Assembly (NCBI GenBank): GCA_002007465.1
Contig: LNAC01000734.1
Coordinates: forward strand, 301 to 64,300
Source: Ailurus styani
Taxonomy: Eukaryota; Chordata; Mammalia; Carnivora; Ailuridae
Length of the DNA stretch: 64,000 bases
Reading direction: 5' to 3'
Shown: positions 22,852 through 34,765 of the stretch, one piece after another
How the letters are laid out: the number at the start of each line of letters is the position of its first letter
Position numbering within the stretch: position 1 is the stretch's first letter
Made by a program: the position numbers and the translations under genes
The notes under the pieces: model-generated
What the model was told of the DNA's origin: nothing
What the model saw: only the letters and a program-made list of their open reading frames with translations
Database searches by the model: none

Positions 22852-23036
22852 CGGCACCTGGGTGGCTCAGTGGGTTAAAGCCTCTGCCTTTGGCTCAGGT
22901 CATGATCTCAGGGTCCTGGGATCGAGGTCCACATCGGACTCTCTGCTAAGCAGGGAGCCTGCTTCCTCCTCTCTGCCTACTTGTGATCTGTCTCTCTGGG
23001 TCAACTAAATAAATAAAATCTTAAAGAAAAAAAAAA
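22852..23036 (+). mobile_element. Young CAN SINE inserted at the edge of an older SINE
   Basis: AAAATCGATTG at 22841-22851 recurs at 23041-23051 as the TSD. The right copy directly abuts the next SINE head. Confidence 0.95.
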
Positions 23037-23052
23037 GAATAAAATCGATTGA

Positions 23053-23255
23053 GGGCTGCCTGGGTGGCTCAGTCAGTTAAGCGTCTGCCTTTGGCTTGGG
23101 TCATGATCCTGAGGTCCTGCGATTGAGTCCTGCATCAGGCTCCCTGCTCAGTGGAGAGCCTGCTTCTCCCTCTCCCTCTGCTCCTTCCCCTCCTCATGCT
23201 CTCTCTCTCTGATATAAATACATAAAATCTTAAAGAAAAAGAAAAAAAGAAATGT
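23053..23255 (+). mobile_element. Older CAN SINE, tandem with the previous one
   Basis: GCTGCCTGGGTGGCTCAGTC ... AGTCAGTTAAGCGTCTGCC is the older head variant (CAGTCAGTTAAG rather than CAGTGGGTTAAA). The tail is ATAAATACATAAAATCTTAAAG. Confidence 0.93.
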
Positions 23256-23339
23256 CACCTACAATAGAGTCTAAATTCTAGAAAAGCGCTGCTTCATTCT
23301 CTTTGTGTGTACTCATTTTTCATTAAAAAAAGACAAAAT

Positions 23340-23960
23340 TGATTGAAATTGTTTCTACATAAATTGAAAAAAATATATATGAATAGATTTTACTCAAGTG
23401 GTTGTGTAAGGAAATGCGTTAGCTCATTAACAATCAAAAGAATACAAAATAAAATTAGGTCCCAAATTTAGATGTGAAGGACTAGCAAGAGATGGAGAAA
23501 CATCAATATCAGAAAAAGTTGATGATAGATTAAAATGGTATACTGTTTTGAACACAGTTTGATAATATATACCAATATCCTCAAATTTATTTGCCTTGGG
23601 AAAACCAGAAAAGAGTTCTCCTAAGGAAATTATTGTTATTATTATTATAGACATTTAAAAATTTTTATCTGAGAGTTGTTATAATGTTATTTATAAGGGA
23701 AAAGAAATACATAACTTAGATGTCTCAAAAATAAGTTTAGATAAATATTAAATGATTATAACTCTAGATAAAGTACTACTTTTCATCCACTAAAATTCAC
23801 ATTGAAGAATTTTTAGTTATAGAAAGTTGTTGGTCATAATTTGTAGCAATAACTACAACAACAAAAATGTAGGGTATAAATCTTTGTAAGTAATTTTGTA
23901 AGCAAATAGATATTAATGTTAAAGAAAATATGCATGTTATTAAAAATAATCTATTATTTT
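23340..23960 (+). mobile_element. Decayed L1M/HAL1 ORF2-3' fragment
   Basis: CACAGTTTGATAATATATACC, GTTATAATGTTATTTATAAGGG, ACATAACTTAGATGTCTCAA and TAAATATTAAATGATTATAACTC follow the order of the old L1 3' coding region (the LDFLISGGIE-type end). Frame lost. Confidence 0.45.
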
Positions 23961-23978
23961 AAGAGTGATTTTTATTTT

Positions 23979-23989
23979 TTTTAAAGATT

Positions 23990-24024
<35 letters not shown>

Positions 24025-24162
24025 TTTGAGAGAGGGGGATAGAGCATGAGCAGGTGTACAGGTGGCGGAGGGGCAGACTGAGAGGTAGAAGCAGACTCCC
24101 TGCTGGGCAGGGAGCCTGACATGGGGCTTGATCCATAACTGACTGAGCCACCCAGGCACTCC
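23979..24162 (-). mobile_element. CAN SINE with internal deletion and (ATTT)n tail
   Basis: TSD AGTGATTTTTATTTT at 23964-23978 and 24163-24177. GGGGCTTGATCCATAACTGACTGAGCC shows that about 60 bp between the B- and A-box regions is missing. The tail has about 10 ATTT units. Confidence 0.95.
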
Positions 24163-24529
24163 AGTGATTTTTATTTTCTAATTATAGTTTAACATGTTTT
24201 TCCTGTTTTGTATTTGTCACATCTTATAATATATACATGCATGGGGATTATTGAAAATATTTAGCAACCAATATGGCAGCGGGGCTGACTAACCAGATTA
24301 ATAATACCACCAGTAAGAGGGGGTGCTGCTATAAACCAACACCAGTATTGCCACACTCTGACTAATCAGTTCTGTGTGTACATTATATATTTCATAAATG
24401 AAAGTAAAAGCAACCAATGTTATCAAGTGAAATAGTGCAAGGGAAGATACATGTGGAGTTGGGACTCATGACGAAAGAGTGTTTAATTTGATAAGAATGA
24501 CAACATGTAAAGGATAGATATAAAAGGCA

Positions 24530-25080
24530 GAATATTAAAAAAAATCAAAAGAGGCCACTTTGGAAACCTAGTATCAAAATCTAAAACAAGCTCTGGAGAG
24601 AAAGAGAAATAAAACAAACAAGAGAAAATAGTGGAAATGAATTATAAAATAAATAACAGGTGAATATTTTCCTGAAAACCAAGAAAACAAATTCAACATG
24701 CATCAGAGAGAAAATAGAAGCCAAATAAGCGAACAAATAAAAGAATCACTATTCATTAATAGTGGCACTCTTCATGAATAACAAAGAATAGAGAAAAAAT
24801 ACGTCAATGCCTTCATATTTTAAGGAAAAACTTATGTGGTACAGAAATTCTGCAGCTGTGATTAAGTTATAAGAAAATAGGAATATTTCATTCTTTCTAT
24901 AAATGATAATCCCCAGGTTCTTTCTGAGAAAATAATCTGAGGATCTATTTTAATAGGTAAGTATAAAAAACAATAAAGAAGAAGATGTGAGATATAAGTG
25001 GTGAGAGGTAAATCAATGAAAAGAAATATCAGTGAGGCATCACTTGGTACTAATTTGAGCAATCATTTAGCTTAAAAAAA
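24530..25080 (+). mobile_element. Possible HAL1/L1M fragment
   Basis: A-rich text such as GTCAATGCCTTCATATTTTAAG followed by AAAAACTTATGTGG resembles old LINE-1/HAL1 sequence, but it is too decayed for certainty. Confidence 0.3.
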
Positions 25081-25194
25081 TTCTGTCTTCAAGAAGAATG
25101 GATGGATTTCAAGTGCCATCTCAAAGGAGTTTAAAAGTTAGGTTTTATTAGGAATATCATAAATAGAACATACATATGTTCTTTCAAAGACTGA

Positions 25195-25252
25195 GAGAAG
25201 GAAAGAAAATGAAGGAAAGGAAGGAGAGAAGGAGAATGGGAGGGAGGGAAGG
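25195..25252. repeat. GA-rich (GGAA-type) low-complexity tract
   Basis: Purine-only stretch GAGAGAAGGAAAGAAAATGA and onwards to GGAGGGAAGGA. Confidence 0.85.
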
Positions 25253-25345
25253 ATAATCTATCAGAAATTTCAGGAAAAAGCAAACTCATATAATAAAGCC
25301 ATGAAAAAAATATGAAGTCAACTAAAATGTGGCATGAATATAAGC

Positions 25346-25441
25346 ATTTTTTTTATTCAGTGATCCAAGAGTCATTGTTTATGCACCACACCCAGTGCTC
25401 CATGCAATACATGCCCTCTTTCATACCCACCACCAGGCTCA
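25346..25441 (-). mobile_element. Very short L1 3' end (about 95 bp)
   Basis: CAGTGATCCAAGAGTCATTG, CACCACACCCAGTGCTCCATG and CCCACCACCAGGCTC match the 3' terminus of the L1 at 15690-15780. It is a severely 5'-truncated copy with a short T tail on the left. Confidence 0.88.
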
Positions 25442-28400
25442 GTTTTTGAAATGTAAGACTAGAAGTTCAAGTGAACCCTGGAATAGAATAGAAATCTTAA
25501 TATTGTATCTGTAAAGAAGGCAATATCCTAGGAAACCAGATGTCTTTATTCTGAAGAGTAGTTTTCATATTCATAATGATATTGATGATGTTCATCGGTT
25601 TTCAACTTTTAGAATCAAAGGACAAGTAAAGCATGGACAATTTAAAATACCAGAATGCAAATGCAATCAGCCTTGAAAATATAAAGGTAAGGGTACAGCT
25701 GAAAGGACTAGGAGGTGGAAGAGAGACATTAAAGAAGGCTTTTGACATTAAAATGTTCACTTTACGTTGTGGGAGTCAAAGCTGATGGAAAATGTTGATT
25801 CAAGCATATTATCTAAAGTTACCTGTAAAAGCAGCAGAAGGGTTAAAATCAGTTTTACAAGAAATGATTTTCAGAAGGGATTGAGTAGAAGTAGAGGTTG
25901 AGGAGTGAGAATTAAATCTTTACCTTTCTCAACTGGCCATCAATATTTGAATTTGAAAAAATCATAATATAATAAGCTTTGTTTCGTAATTAAAGGTGAA
26001 ACTTTAACAACTAAAATGTTTCCCTGAAAAATGTGACTGAGATCGAGGTGAGGGCAAAGAGTTGCTGCTTTTCGTTATAAGACTTACTAAACGTTACTGT
26101 TTGTTATGTGTAGAAATTTTATTCATATAGTTTTCAACATAAAATTTTGGGTGGAAGCATGAGAGCACTTGATAGGTTTCTTCTGATACTTGATTTGAAG
26201 ATTTAGAATACTTGTACAAATACTAGTTGGGTTTTTTGTTGTTAAATTAAAGCTAATTCTTTTATCTTAAAATTAATAGCATTTATCCTTGCCCTCCACT
26301 CTTATATTACTTTTTACTATGTAATCATTTAAAATGCCCTCATTCTGACATTTTAAAAATGGGACAAGAGACAAAACACTGTGGAACTCATAGGGTAAAA
26401 CAATTTAAAATAATATAGTTGTACTAACATACTTTTTCATATGTTTTTCTGTAATATAAAGGCAAAATGAAGTTTACTCAGCTAGTTTGGGACAAAATAT
26501 TCGGTCTATGAAGGAGCAGCAGCAATACCAATTAATGTATAACAATGTTGTATACAACTATATATAGATGTATACAAATATATGTATATAATTGTGTATA
26601 TATATATATATATATATATACTGTATATTTCTCCCTGAAATCAAGTGCTTATTTGAAATAAAAATAAAGAATAGTCAGACATTTCTCTCTAAAAATTTTA
26701 TTGTGAAATGTTTTAAAAGCAATTGTCAGTAATAGTTCTCTTTCTGGAAATTTATTTCTAGGTCCAAATAGATTTAATAGGCAGTTTTTGTTGTTGTTGT
26801 TGTTATCAACATACACAGTTTCTGCAATTAAATTACAACTATGAATTGTCAGTATGAAACAAAATTTCCTAAGAGCATCAGTAAGTGCACAATTGAATTT
26901 CAGTATAATGGCAAAAACAGCCAAATACAAAAATAATAAAGGAACAATTAAATTCCATGGCTATAAAAATGCAGGTGCAAAATATAATGCCACAGCTAAA
27001 TTGCGTGAAAAAATTGGCTCTTCATATTAAATTAAATTGATAGTTATTGTTTTTGGTATAGAGATGAATATCATTATAGTCTAGGAGAGAAACAAATTTG
27101 AGTTATAAATTTTTCCCCAATAGGGGCCACCCTAGAGTCTGTTCTCCATAATCACATTTGAAGAACTCTGCACTGTCTCAACATAATTATGTCAGTTGAA
27201 ATACTTTCCCATAAAGAAATAACTTTGAAAAAAAATTGCCTGGTAAGGATGAATGGAAGAAGCAATTATGTACCTGAAATTGGAAACCTGATACAAATCA
27301 TTTTTCATTATATTTTTATAAAATCTGAATTCCCTATTATATAAACACAGATTATTATCCCATTAGGCAGACCTTTCTTTATTGGTTAACGTGATACAGG
27401 AAATGTTAATGCCGAAGATAACAATAACAAAGACTTGCGTACATTATATAGAACTAAATTATTTCTTAAATTCAGTAAAATAGCTGCCTTCAAATACTAT
27501 TTTTTGAAATAGGTTGCAAAGGACTTATTTACTTTCAGATATTTAGGCTATATTGTCCAGGGTTCTTTGGGCACCATTGAGTACGTATATACTCTTCTAA
27601 ATAATTAATGAAACAAAAATACATGTTAATCTTAATCATGCTTTTTATTATCCTAAATAGTGATAGACCTAAATAAAACAATGATTCTCATTCACAGTTG
27701 AGATATTAAAAATGCGGGTTGCCTAGAGAAGGACTTTAATTTGATGCATTATTATATAGTTTCCTAAAATTGTTTTGAGAGCTAGCTATTCATTTACTTT
27801 ACAGTCATTCGCCCTCTCATACACACTAAAAGCCTTCATAATTTATAGATAACCTTACTGCAGATATTTTTCCTGGTTCCCTATTGTTTTAGGTATCAAC
27901 AAGTAGAATAGGAATGGCTATAAGCTAAGAGTTCCCATTCTCAATGCCAATACAAATTAAAATAACCTTATCTGATAAAGGAAGAGTTCTTGACCATCCA
28001 CGTTTATATAGGATAAAGTTTGATTCATGAAAGAGATGAGAACAATATAAGATACTAGTTAATAGTTTCTTTCTCCAGCAAGCACAATGTTGTGAAATAA
28101 GAGAAATTTCTCCTTCACTACATTCAGTAATTACATTCAGTAAATATTACTGGTATATCCTATGCCACAAATCCATGAAACTGCCCCTGAAAAATCATCA
28201 GTGATACTCTATATGTGGCTCTATTGACAATAAGTATAAAAATTATCTTTTACAGAAAAAAGTTATATTATTATGTCTATATTTTCAAGTGAAGAAACTG
28301 AACCATGGGGATGTAACCTAAGTTGGCATCGATATAAAGTCGGTAAATGACTAAAATGGCCAGGAAGACTAGCTTTACGATTCTGCAGAAAACCTCTACC

Positions 28401-29195
28401 AGTTTTAAGGTACTTTTGTGAAAAATATTAGAGGCCATTTAAAACATGTAATTTTCCCACTAGTCATGTCATAAACATTCTTAAAATAATTTTTAATTTG
28501 CCTGTCATATTATTATTTTGACTAAAGACATTATAGTGCATTCTGAAGTTTTAATAATGCTGCAATTTAACAGTTAAGGAAAACAAGCAAGCACACAGTA
28601 ACAAACCCAGCAGGGAGCAGGCCTTTTTTTTAAATTATTTTTCTTTTGAAAGTCTGTTGAAAAGAGCTGAATTTGAGAAAGATATTTTACCAAATTAAAT
28701 GTAAAATTATGGACAAATGTTTGATAAAACATTTTCTTTTCTATACTGTTATTCAACTGAGCATTTCAAAATTTGAATGATAAATTGGATTTATTTTTCA
28801 ACTTGTTGCTCTATAGTTTGTTGTTGAATTTCATCCTTGGAAATTGTACCTCTTATTTGTGTTGCAGTTTACTTTGTATTTTTAAATTTTTTGACTCATA
28901 TTTAATAAACATTCAAATGCAATACATGATTATATTCTCCCATTCAATAATTTCAATAGTAAGAGTTTCAAGAGTTTGAAGTGTTAAATTCTTAGTGGTT
29001 CTTGGGCAGTAATGATTAGGCTCTCATATTGTACAAAAACCATCTTTTAAGATTAGTTCAAAAGATACCCCATACCTGTAAGACATGAATTTTTCCTTGT
29101 GACTAGTCACCTATAAACCATATGGATTACCCCTTATGACTAGTCTGAGGAAATAAATAAACAGAAGAAAAAGCTTACACTTAGTTTATGGTTGG
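25442..29195. other. SINE-free AT-rich DNA, mostly unrecognised
   Basis: Holds a TA-rich tract (26560-26628) and a short (TTG)n at 26789-26806. No convincing exon; one splice-like segment at 25613-25686 was rejected. Confidence 0.4.
26560..26628. repeat. AT-rich / (TA)n tract
   Basis: Pure (TA)n at about 26598-26622, with TATATAGATGTATAC-type flanks. Confidence 0.9.
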
Positions 29196-29199
29196 TTCT

Positions 29200-29870
29200 T
29201 CAAGCTATGCTGACATCATCTGGAAGTTGACTGCTGTAGCATCAAAGTTCCATTCAGGAATGTACCTGAAGACAATAGAGAGGCAAAATTTTTCCAGTAG
29301 ATAGTCTTTCACAGTGTACATTTGGTTTTCTCTGATGGGAGGGAGTTATAGCTAAAGGCCCTATGCTAATTTTTAGGTAGTGGCCAACACTTTATCCGGT
29401 TGGTCAAGAACATGGACAAACTTGGAAGAATGATAATAAGGAGATCTGGACATGGGTAATGTCAGTTGACTTTTTGGAATGGGTACAGAATATGTAGATA
29501 CTTATGCACAGTGTGAGGGCTTGCAAGAAGTACTCACCACAAGAGGGGCTAGAAATAATCAGGAGGACACAATGACCTCTTTGACTGTCATTCAACTTCT
29601 TTCCCTAACATTACAGTGTTTGTACTATATTTATTGGACAAAAAGACAATGGTAGTAGGCATGGAGGTTGTACGTGTATTTAACAATTTAGGATGCTCTT
29701 CCCTAACACTTGATACAGCTACACCTCATTGTATGTCTAATCTCCCAAGAACAGAGATCAACCTAAATTTATGCTATGACACAGTTCCCCAAAGACCAAG
29801 TCACCTAGGAGCAGATTGGCTTGCATTTGACCCTTGAATCATAGACAGTAATTATCCTCAATGGAAAAAA
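29200..29870 (+). mobile_element. MaLR (MST/THE1-type) internal fragment
   Basis: ACCTGAAGACAATAGAGAGGC, TAGTGGCCAACACTTTATCC, GGTCAAGAACATGGAC and TACTCACCACAAGAGG occur in the order of the MaLR internal region. CACAGTTCCCCAAAGACC and AGCAGATTGGCTTGCATTTG follow. Stops in all frames make it non-coding. This is an old endogenous retroviral-like relic. Borders are approximate. Confidence 0.6.
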
Positions 29871-30187
29871 AAAGAACATACATTCTGAATATCTTCCTTC
29901 CTCTCATACTATGCCAGCCACTTTTTATGGATGTCTAGTTTGTATTCATTGTTTTGATATCATATAAAGTCTTGCTTCTATCGAAGAAAATCAGTTTCCA
30001 TTAAAGTAACTATTTAAGTGGTCTCATATCCATGAAATTTATTGTTTTTAAGACATATTCTATCATCTAGAAGCAATTGACCTCATAAAATGTGAGAATT
30101 GTCTGTTGAATACTCATTTTAGGCACCAGCCAGGAGACAGCACTATCAGTTTGGCATACTGTTCCCCAAGATGATATATAGACTTTG

Positions 30188-30681
30188 TGGGGTTTTTTTG
30201 TTGTTTTTTTTAATGTATGATTTTATTTAAATTTTGTTCATGGTCCCAATGATGTCTTCTATAGCTTTCTTTTCTTGCTCCAGAATCCAATCTCAAGTCC
30301 CATGTTGCATTTGGTAATTGTGTTCATAGTCTTCTCTAGTCTGGGTCAGTTGCTTAGTATGTGTCTTTCCTGACCTTCACCTTTCTTCAAAAAACACAGG
30401 TGCAGTCTAGTTTTCTTTTGAAGGAGGTCTCTAAATTTGGTGTGGCCTGCTGTTTCTTCATGATTGGACATAGGTTATGTATTTTCAGCAGGAATACCAT
30501 CAAAGCGATGTTGTGTTCTTCCCAGTGAGGCTTCTCAGGCACGTGCTGGTGGTTTGTCCCATTATTGGGTGTCAACTTGTATTACTTGGTTCAGGTTGTG
30601 TTTCTTTTTTTTTTTTTTAATTTATTTTTATTATTATTATTTGCCCAGGGGTACAGGTCTGGGAATCATCAGGCTTATGCC
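30188..30681 (-). mobile_element. 5'-truncated young L1 with 3' transduction
   Basis: A perfect 16-bp TSD, TGATATATAGACTTTG, lies at 30172-30187 and 30682-30697. On the minus strand the insert starts with about 65 bp of L1 3' end (CCCAGACCTGTACCCCTGGG) and the L1's own A-rich tail (30603-30640). About 385 bp of non-L1 flank follows, then a second A tail (30188-30211) just after an AATAAA signal (TAAATAAAATCATACATT). Readthrough past the weak L1 signal to a downstream one explains this. The transduced part itself looks like old L1M-type sequence. Open frames in it are meaningless. Confidence 0.85.
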
Positions 30682-30814
30682 TGATATATAGACTTTGAAA
30701 CATTGACCATTTATTGGTTCTGTTTTTTTGTTGTCAGAATTCATAAGACTAGGAATCAAGACATGGATATATATGAAAGATACCATTGCTCTTCATCAAA
30801 TGTGTGGGCCCATG

Positions 30815-31125
30815 GTCAAATGCACACTCTGCCACTTTTGAATGTGTCATTTGCATGTACAGTGAACTAAAGGTGGAAATGATGTGCACTACTTCCAGGC
30901 AGAAGTTTTAAGAGTCAGGTTTTTGTAGTACTTTTTCACTTTTGCAGTATAATCAGTAGTAATTGAGATGATGGCTGCTCCCTTAGCCTGATCTCCAGAG
31001 TGATAGTGACAGAAGAGCTTCAGTCAACCTGGGGTAGATGTGTAGAATGAGCATAAAAATAAAACTTTGTTGTTTTAGGCCATGAGATTTTTGAGTTCAT
31101 TTCGCATTATTATCTGGACCATCAT
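30815..31125 (+). mobile_element. Possible old LTR (MLT-like)
   Basis: GAAATGATGTGCACTACTTCC, CAACCTGGGGTAGATGTG, then AAAATAAAACTTTGTTGTTTT and GGCCATGAGATTTTTGAG. The order fits an old LTR with an AATAAA-like signal near its end. Confidence 0.35.
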
Positions 31126-31724
31126 GTGAGATTAAAAGACACTATAACAATAATTGACACTGCCAAAAAAAGAGAAAAAATCATATATATAGTTTGGAAA
31201 ATGTTGCCTATGATAATTTTGGAACTGAATCATGTACATAATGAACTTTAACTCTAGAGGCCATAAAACTGGATGTTGGTACTCTGTATTTGTTGCTCTT
31301 GGCTCAATTTAACAAGGTAGATTAAGAAAGAGATAAGCTCAGAAAAGAGTTAGTATATAAGCAAGAATAAAATGGAGTAGAGTTCAGAAGTCAGGAATTT
31401 GGCAGTTCTAGAAGAGAAAATGTGGAGTGTTTTTTTTTTCCTACCACCGTTGCTAAAAGATAGATCTAGGAAGGCCTTGAACAAAAAAATGAAAATTGAA
31501 ACTAAAGGATCAAATCAAGAGTCTGTCACACTCTCACTGTTAAAATTTCTGCATGTATTAATGTGTCCTAGATTAAAGGTCCAACTAAAGGACATGCTGC
31601 TAATTAAATCCATTATATAGGACAAAATGAATAGGGAAAGAGATTAAAGATGTAGTTCTCCCACCAAAGCCTGCAAGGGCAAATGTATCTACAATTAAGC
31701 CAAAAGAAAGAGAAACAAAAAATG

Positions 31725-31822
31725 GAATAAAGAAGGAAGGGAGGGAGGAAGAAAAGAAGGGAGGAAGGAAGGGAGGGAGAAAGAAAGGGAGGGAGGGGGG
31801 AAAAGGGAAAGAAGAAAGAACA
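31725..31822. repeat. (GGAA)n/(GGGA)n purine tract
   Basis: About 100 bp of almost pure G/A. It accounts for the Pro/Phe/Ser-rich minus-strand frame. Confidence 0.95.
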
Positions 31823-32389
31823 AAACTAAGAAATTTATCTAGAAAAGAACTGGGAAATGAATATTGGTACATGGAACTTACTTCAATAAGATACATGACT
31901 CCAGTTAGATTTTTGAGTTTCTAGTACCAAAAAATCTATCAACCTGGATTAAAAGAAATAGCTTTTGAAATTTAACACAAACCATTGGCTAGAAAACTTC
32001 TTCATGTCAGTGGAGCTCTAAAAGAAGGCCTGGAGAAACAGGGAAAAGGAATCCCACCCACCTACCCCCCATAGAGCTTATCAGAGGAGTGCATATACCC
32101 TGGGTCTTCGCGGAGGAAGTGTGTGGCAAAGTAACTTGTCTTTTTATTAGTTCTCTGAATCCAAAAAGCAGTCTACTAGAAATCTAGTGGAGACATTTTT
32201 TTCTGTATCAGCCTACAATGGAACGACCTGCAAATTTCCTTGAAAAGCTAGACTTTGGGCAAGAAACCATGAATGAATCCATGAAAATTTTGTTACATGT
32301 GGAATGGAAGATGAACCAAACATTTGGTTATCAGGAGGGGAGACTATGGTAGTCCCTAGTTGTGTCCATCATGTATTTCCAATTTATCT

Positions 32390-32660
32390 TTTATTTACTT
32401 GGTAGGATTACACTTCCCTGAACTCTTGGAAATCATGTGCAACCATGTGATTTGCTTTGGTCACTTCGAGGAATAAGCTTTAAGAATGAGACTCCCATTT
32501 ACCATACCTTTATTTTCTTTCCCTGTGTTGCTACATGTACTAATATGACAGAGTAGCCACTCTGCCAGTCTGGGTCCCAGAATGAAATCAGCATGAGGGA
32601 GAGCCCTAAGCCATTATATGAGCTCCATTCAAGACTAAATTAACAGACACAGAGATAGGT
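32390..32660 (+). mobile_element. Possible old LTR relative of 30815-31125
   Basis: GTGCAACCATGTGATTTGC, TTGGTCACTTCGAGGAATAAG, CCAGTCTGGGTCCCAGAATGA and GCATGAGGGAGAGCCC resemble an MLT-like LTR. Weak. Confidence 0.28.
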
Positions 32661-33532
32661 TCATTATACTGGCTAAGGAGCTCAGTCCTACAGCTGAAGT
32701 GAAATAGGGCTGCTTCTGCACAGTGGAGAAGGAAAGGTCTCTGCCTGGGACTTACAGATTTTCTGGCAATTCTTTTACTACTTCCATGTTCAATACCAAC
32801 TTAACAAGAGATGACATCAATGTAATCAGATCAGGATCACCAAAAACTCAGATCCTTCAACAGGAAGGTTTGGGTTACTTCACAAGATTAAAAACTAAGT
32901 CCAGCTTATTAAGATTATGTCTGAGGGCAAAAGAAGACATGAAAATAAGGGTTGATTTTTAACTTAAAAATATCAACAGTTTACTTGTTTCCAGAAACAG
33001 AAATGAAGAACCATGACAGCTATACATTTTGCTTTCTTTCTGTTTTTGGTATTTATTTGCAAGCATTAATGATTTCCACTCACCATTTTTCCTTTTACAC
33101 ATATAAATAATGTTGGTCATGGTTAATTTTACAGTGCATTTTTAGGTCACAGACTGTCCAGGTTCTGAATAATGGATAAATTAACATCCCCCAGAGATAG
33201 ATACAGTGACTGATACACCTTTAATTATCCTATCAGGGCAGAAGTGTTAGCACATCTTCATTTGCATGAAGGATAGTTGCATCATGCTCAACAAAAGCAA
33301 GTTACCATTAGTGTTATTTTATGGAAATTTAAATGTGAGTCGTAGCATGCATAAGATTGCTTAGTAACCAAAAATGTGAAGTTTAGTGTTAACTTACCTA
33401 TTGGTTCTCACTCTAAATTTCCCCTTATTCTCTGTCCTCTGTACTTTTAGGGACAGTATAATGAGACTCTGTTAGACATATAATGGACAGTGTTGTCAGT
33501 CTATAAATACTGCCTCTTGGATTTCTACACAG

Positions 33533-33577
33533 GTGTGAAGTGGTAGTTCCAAAGCATAACCCACAACAGCCTAAGAC
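33533..33577 (+). CDS. Candidate 45-bp exon (exon B), unidentified gene
   Basis: The acceptor CCTCTTGGATTTCTACACAG precedes GTGTGAAG, and the donor CTAAGAC/GTGAGTG follows. The frame that uses the first G to complete the AG left by 17996-18045 is open: CEVVVPKHNPQQPK, ending in AC. That AC is completed by the first A of the segment at 53570. No homology was recognised. A 45-bp frame alone means little. Confidence 0.32.
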
Positions 33578-34199
33578 GTGAGTGTATTATTCCAGTTTAT
33601 ATGACACGACTTTCTTCCTTCTGTTCCTCACACTCTAAGGCTCTCACAGACATTTGGACAACATCATATTTTTGCTTTGGGTCTTACAACCAGTCCTGTA
33701 TACCAACACTTTTCCATTTAAACTCCTAGGAGCTAAAATAATACCTGTTTTGTTTTGTTTTCTCCTGGGACATTAAACAATATAAAATATGCAGCACCTT
33801 TCCTTTTAAAATCAGGAATGAGGCAAGGACTTCCTAGTATTACTACTTTTTGTCAATGCTAATTAGAAGTTTTTGCCAGCATAGTATGTAACCAAAGGTA
33901 AAAAGAATAACTAGAAATAAATAAAATGTAAGTTATCAAAGATAATATAATTACATAGAAACTGGACACAATATAGAAAAGAGTAACATGAATAAGAAAT
34001 GTTAGTAAGTCCTCTGAAAATTAGCTAAATAAAATCAATTGCAAGTCTAATCAGAAAAAAGCTGACTTCTCTAAAATATATTTATACTAATAGCAGAGAT
34101 TATAAATTGTGTGAAAAAAATCTAATAAGATAGTTACCTAAAAATTTATGGAGAAAATCATAAAAAAACTTTGAGAATCTAGGATATATAATTGAATGG

Positions 34200-34658
34200 T
34201 GTATTAGTATCCTATTGCTTTTGTAACAAATCACCACAAATTTAGTGGCTTAAAACAACATAAATTTATTCTCTTACAGTCCTGGAGGTTAAAAGTCAGA
34301 AGAAGTCTTATTAGACTAAAACCAGGATGTCAGCTAAGTGATGCTGCTTTTGGAGGCTGTCCAGGAGAATCTTCCCTGCCTCTCCAGCTTTTCCAGGCTG
34401 CCCATATTCCTTGACTCAGGGCGCACTCCCAGCAACTGCATCTCTTGGACCTCTGCTTCAGTAGCCACTCCCTTTTTCAATCATACAGACCCCTGTGATT
34501 ACTTTAGGATCATCTTTATAATTGAGGATAAGCTCCCCATCTCAGGATCCTTAACTTATTCACATTTGCAAGGTCCCCTTTGTTGTGTAAGATAACATAT
34601 TCACACGTTCCAGGTATTAGAGCATGGACATCTTCCATTTGTCGTTATATCTACTACA
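34200..34658 (-). mobile_element. MLT1-type MaLR solo LTR, antisense
   Basis: TGTATTAGTATCCTATTGC ... CACCACAAATTTAGTGGC ... AACAACATAAATTTATTCTC at the left, and CTAACATATTCACACGTTCC-like text ... GAGCATGGACATCTTCC ... CTACTACA at the right: TG...CA ends of an inverted MLT1 LTR. The 85-codon frame at 34338-34595 lies inside it and is not a gene. The 5-bp TSD is no longer recognisable. Confidence 0.85.
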
Positions 34659-34736
34659 CATGAGAAAGAGTCTCTGTTTAAAGACAGGGGAAGTCAAGAT
34701 GCTAAATATGCAGTTACTTACCATGAATCAAGACTT

Positions 34737-34765
34737 TATGTATGTATGTATGCATGTATGTATTT
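34737..34765. repeat. (TATG)n microsatellite
   Basis: TATGTATGTATGTATGCATG and further units; a short (AC)n follows at 34967-34982. Confidence 0.9.

Noticed and set aside
25613..25686. 74-bp exon-like segment (TTCAACTTTTAG acceptor, AAAG/GTAAGG donor)
   Set aside because: Every frame has a stop. The best frame stops five codons from the end, and including it would break the chain of compatible candidate exons. It could still be a non-coding exon.
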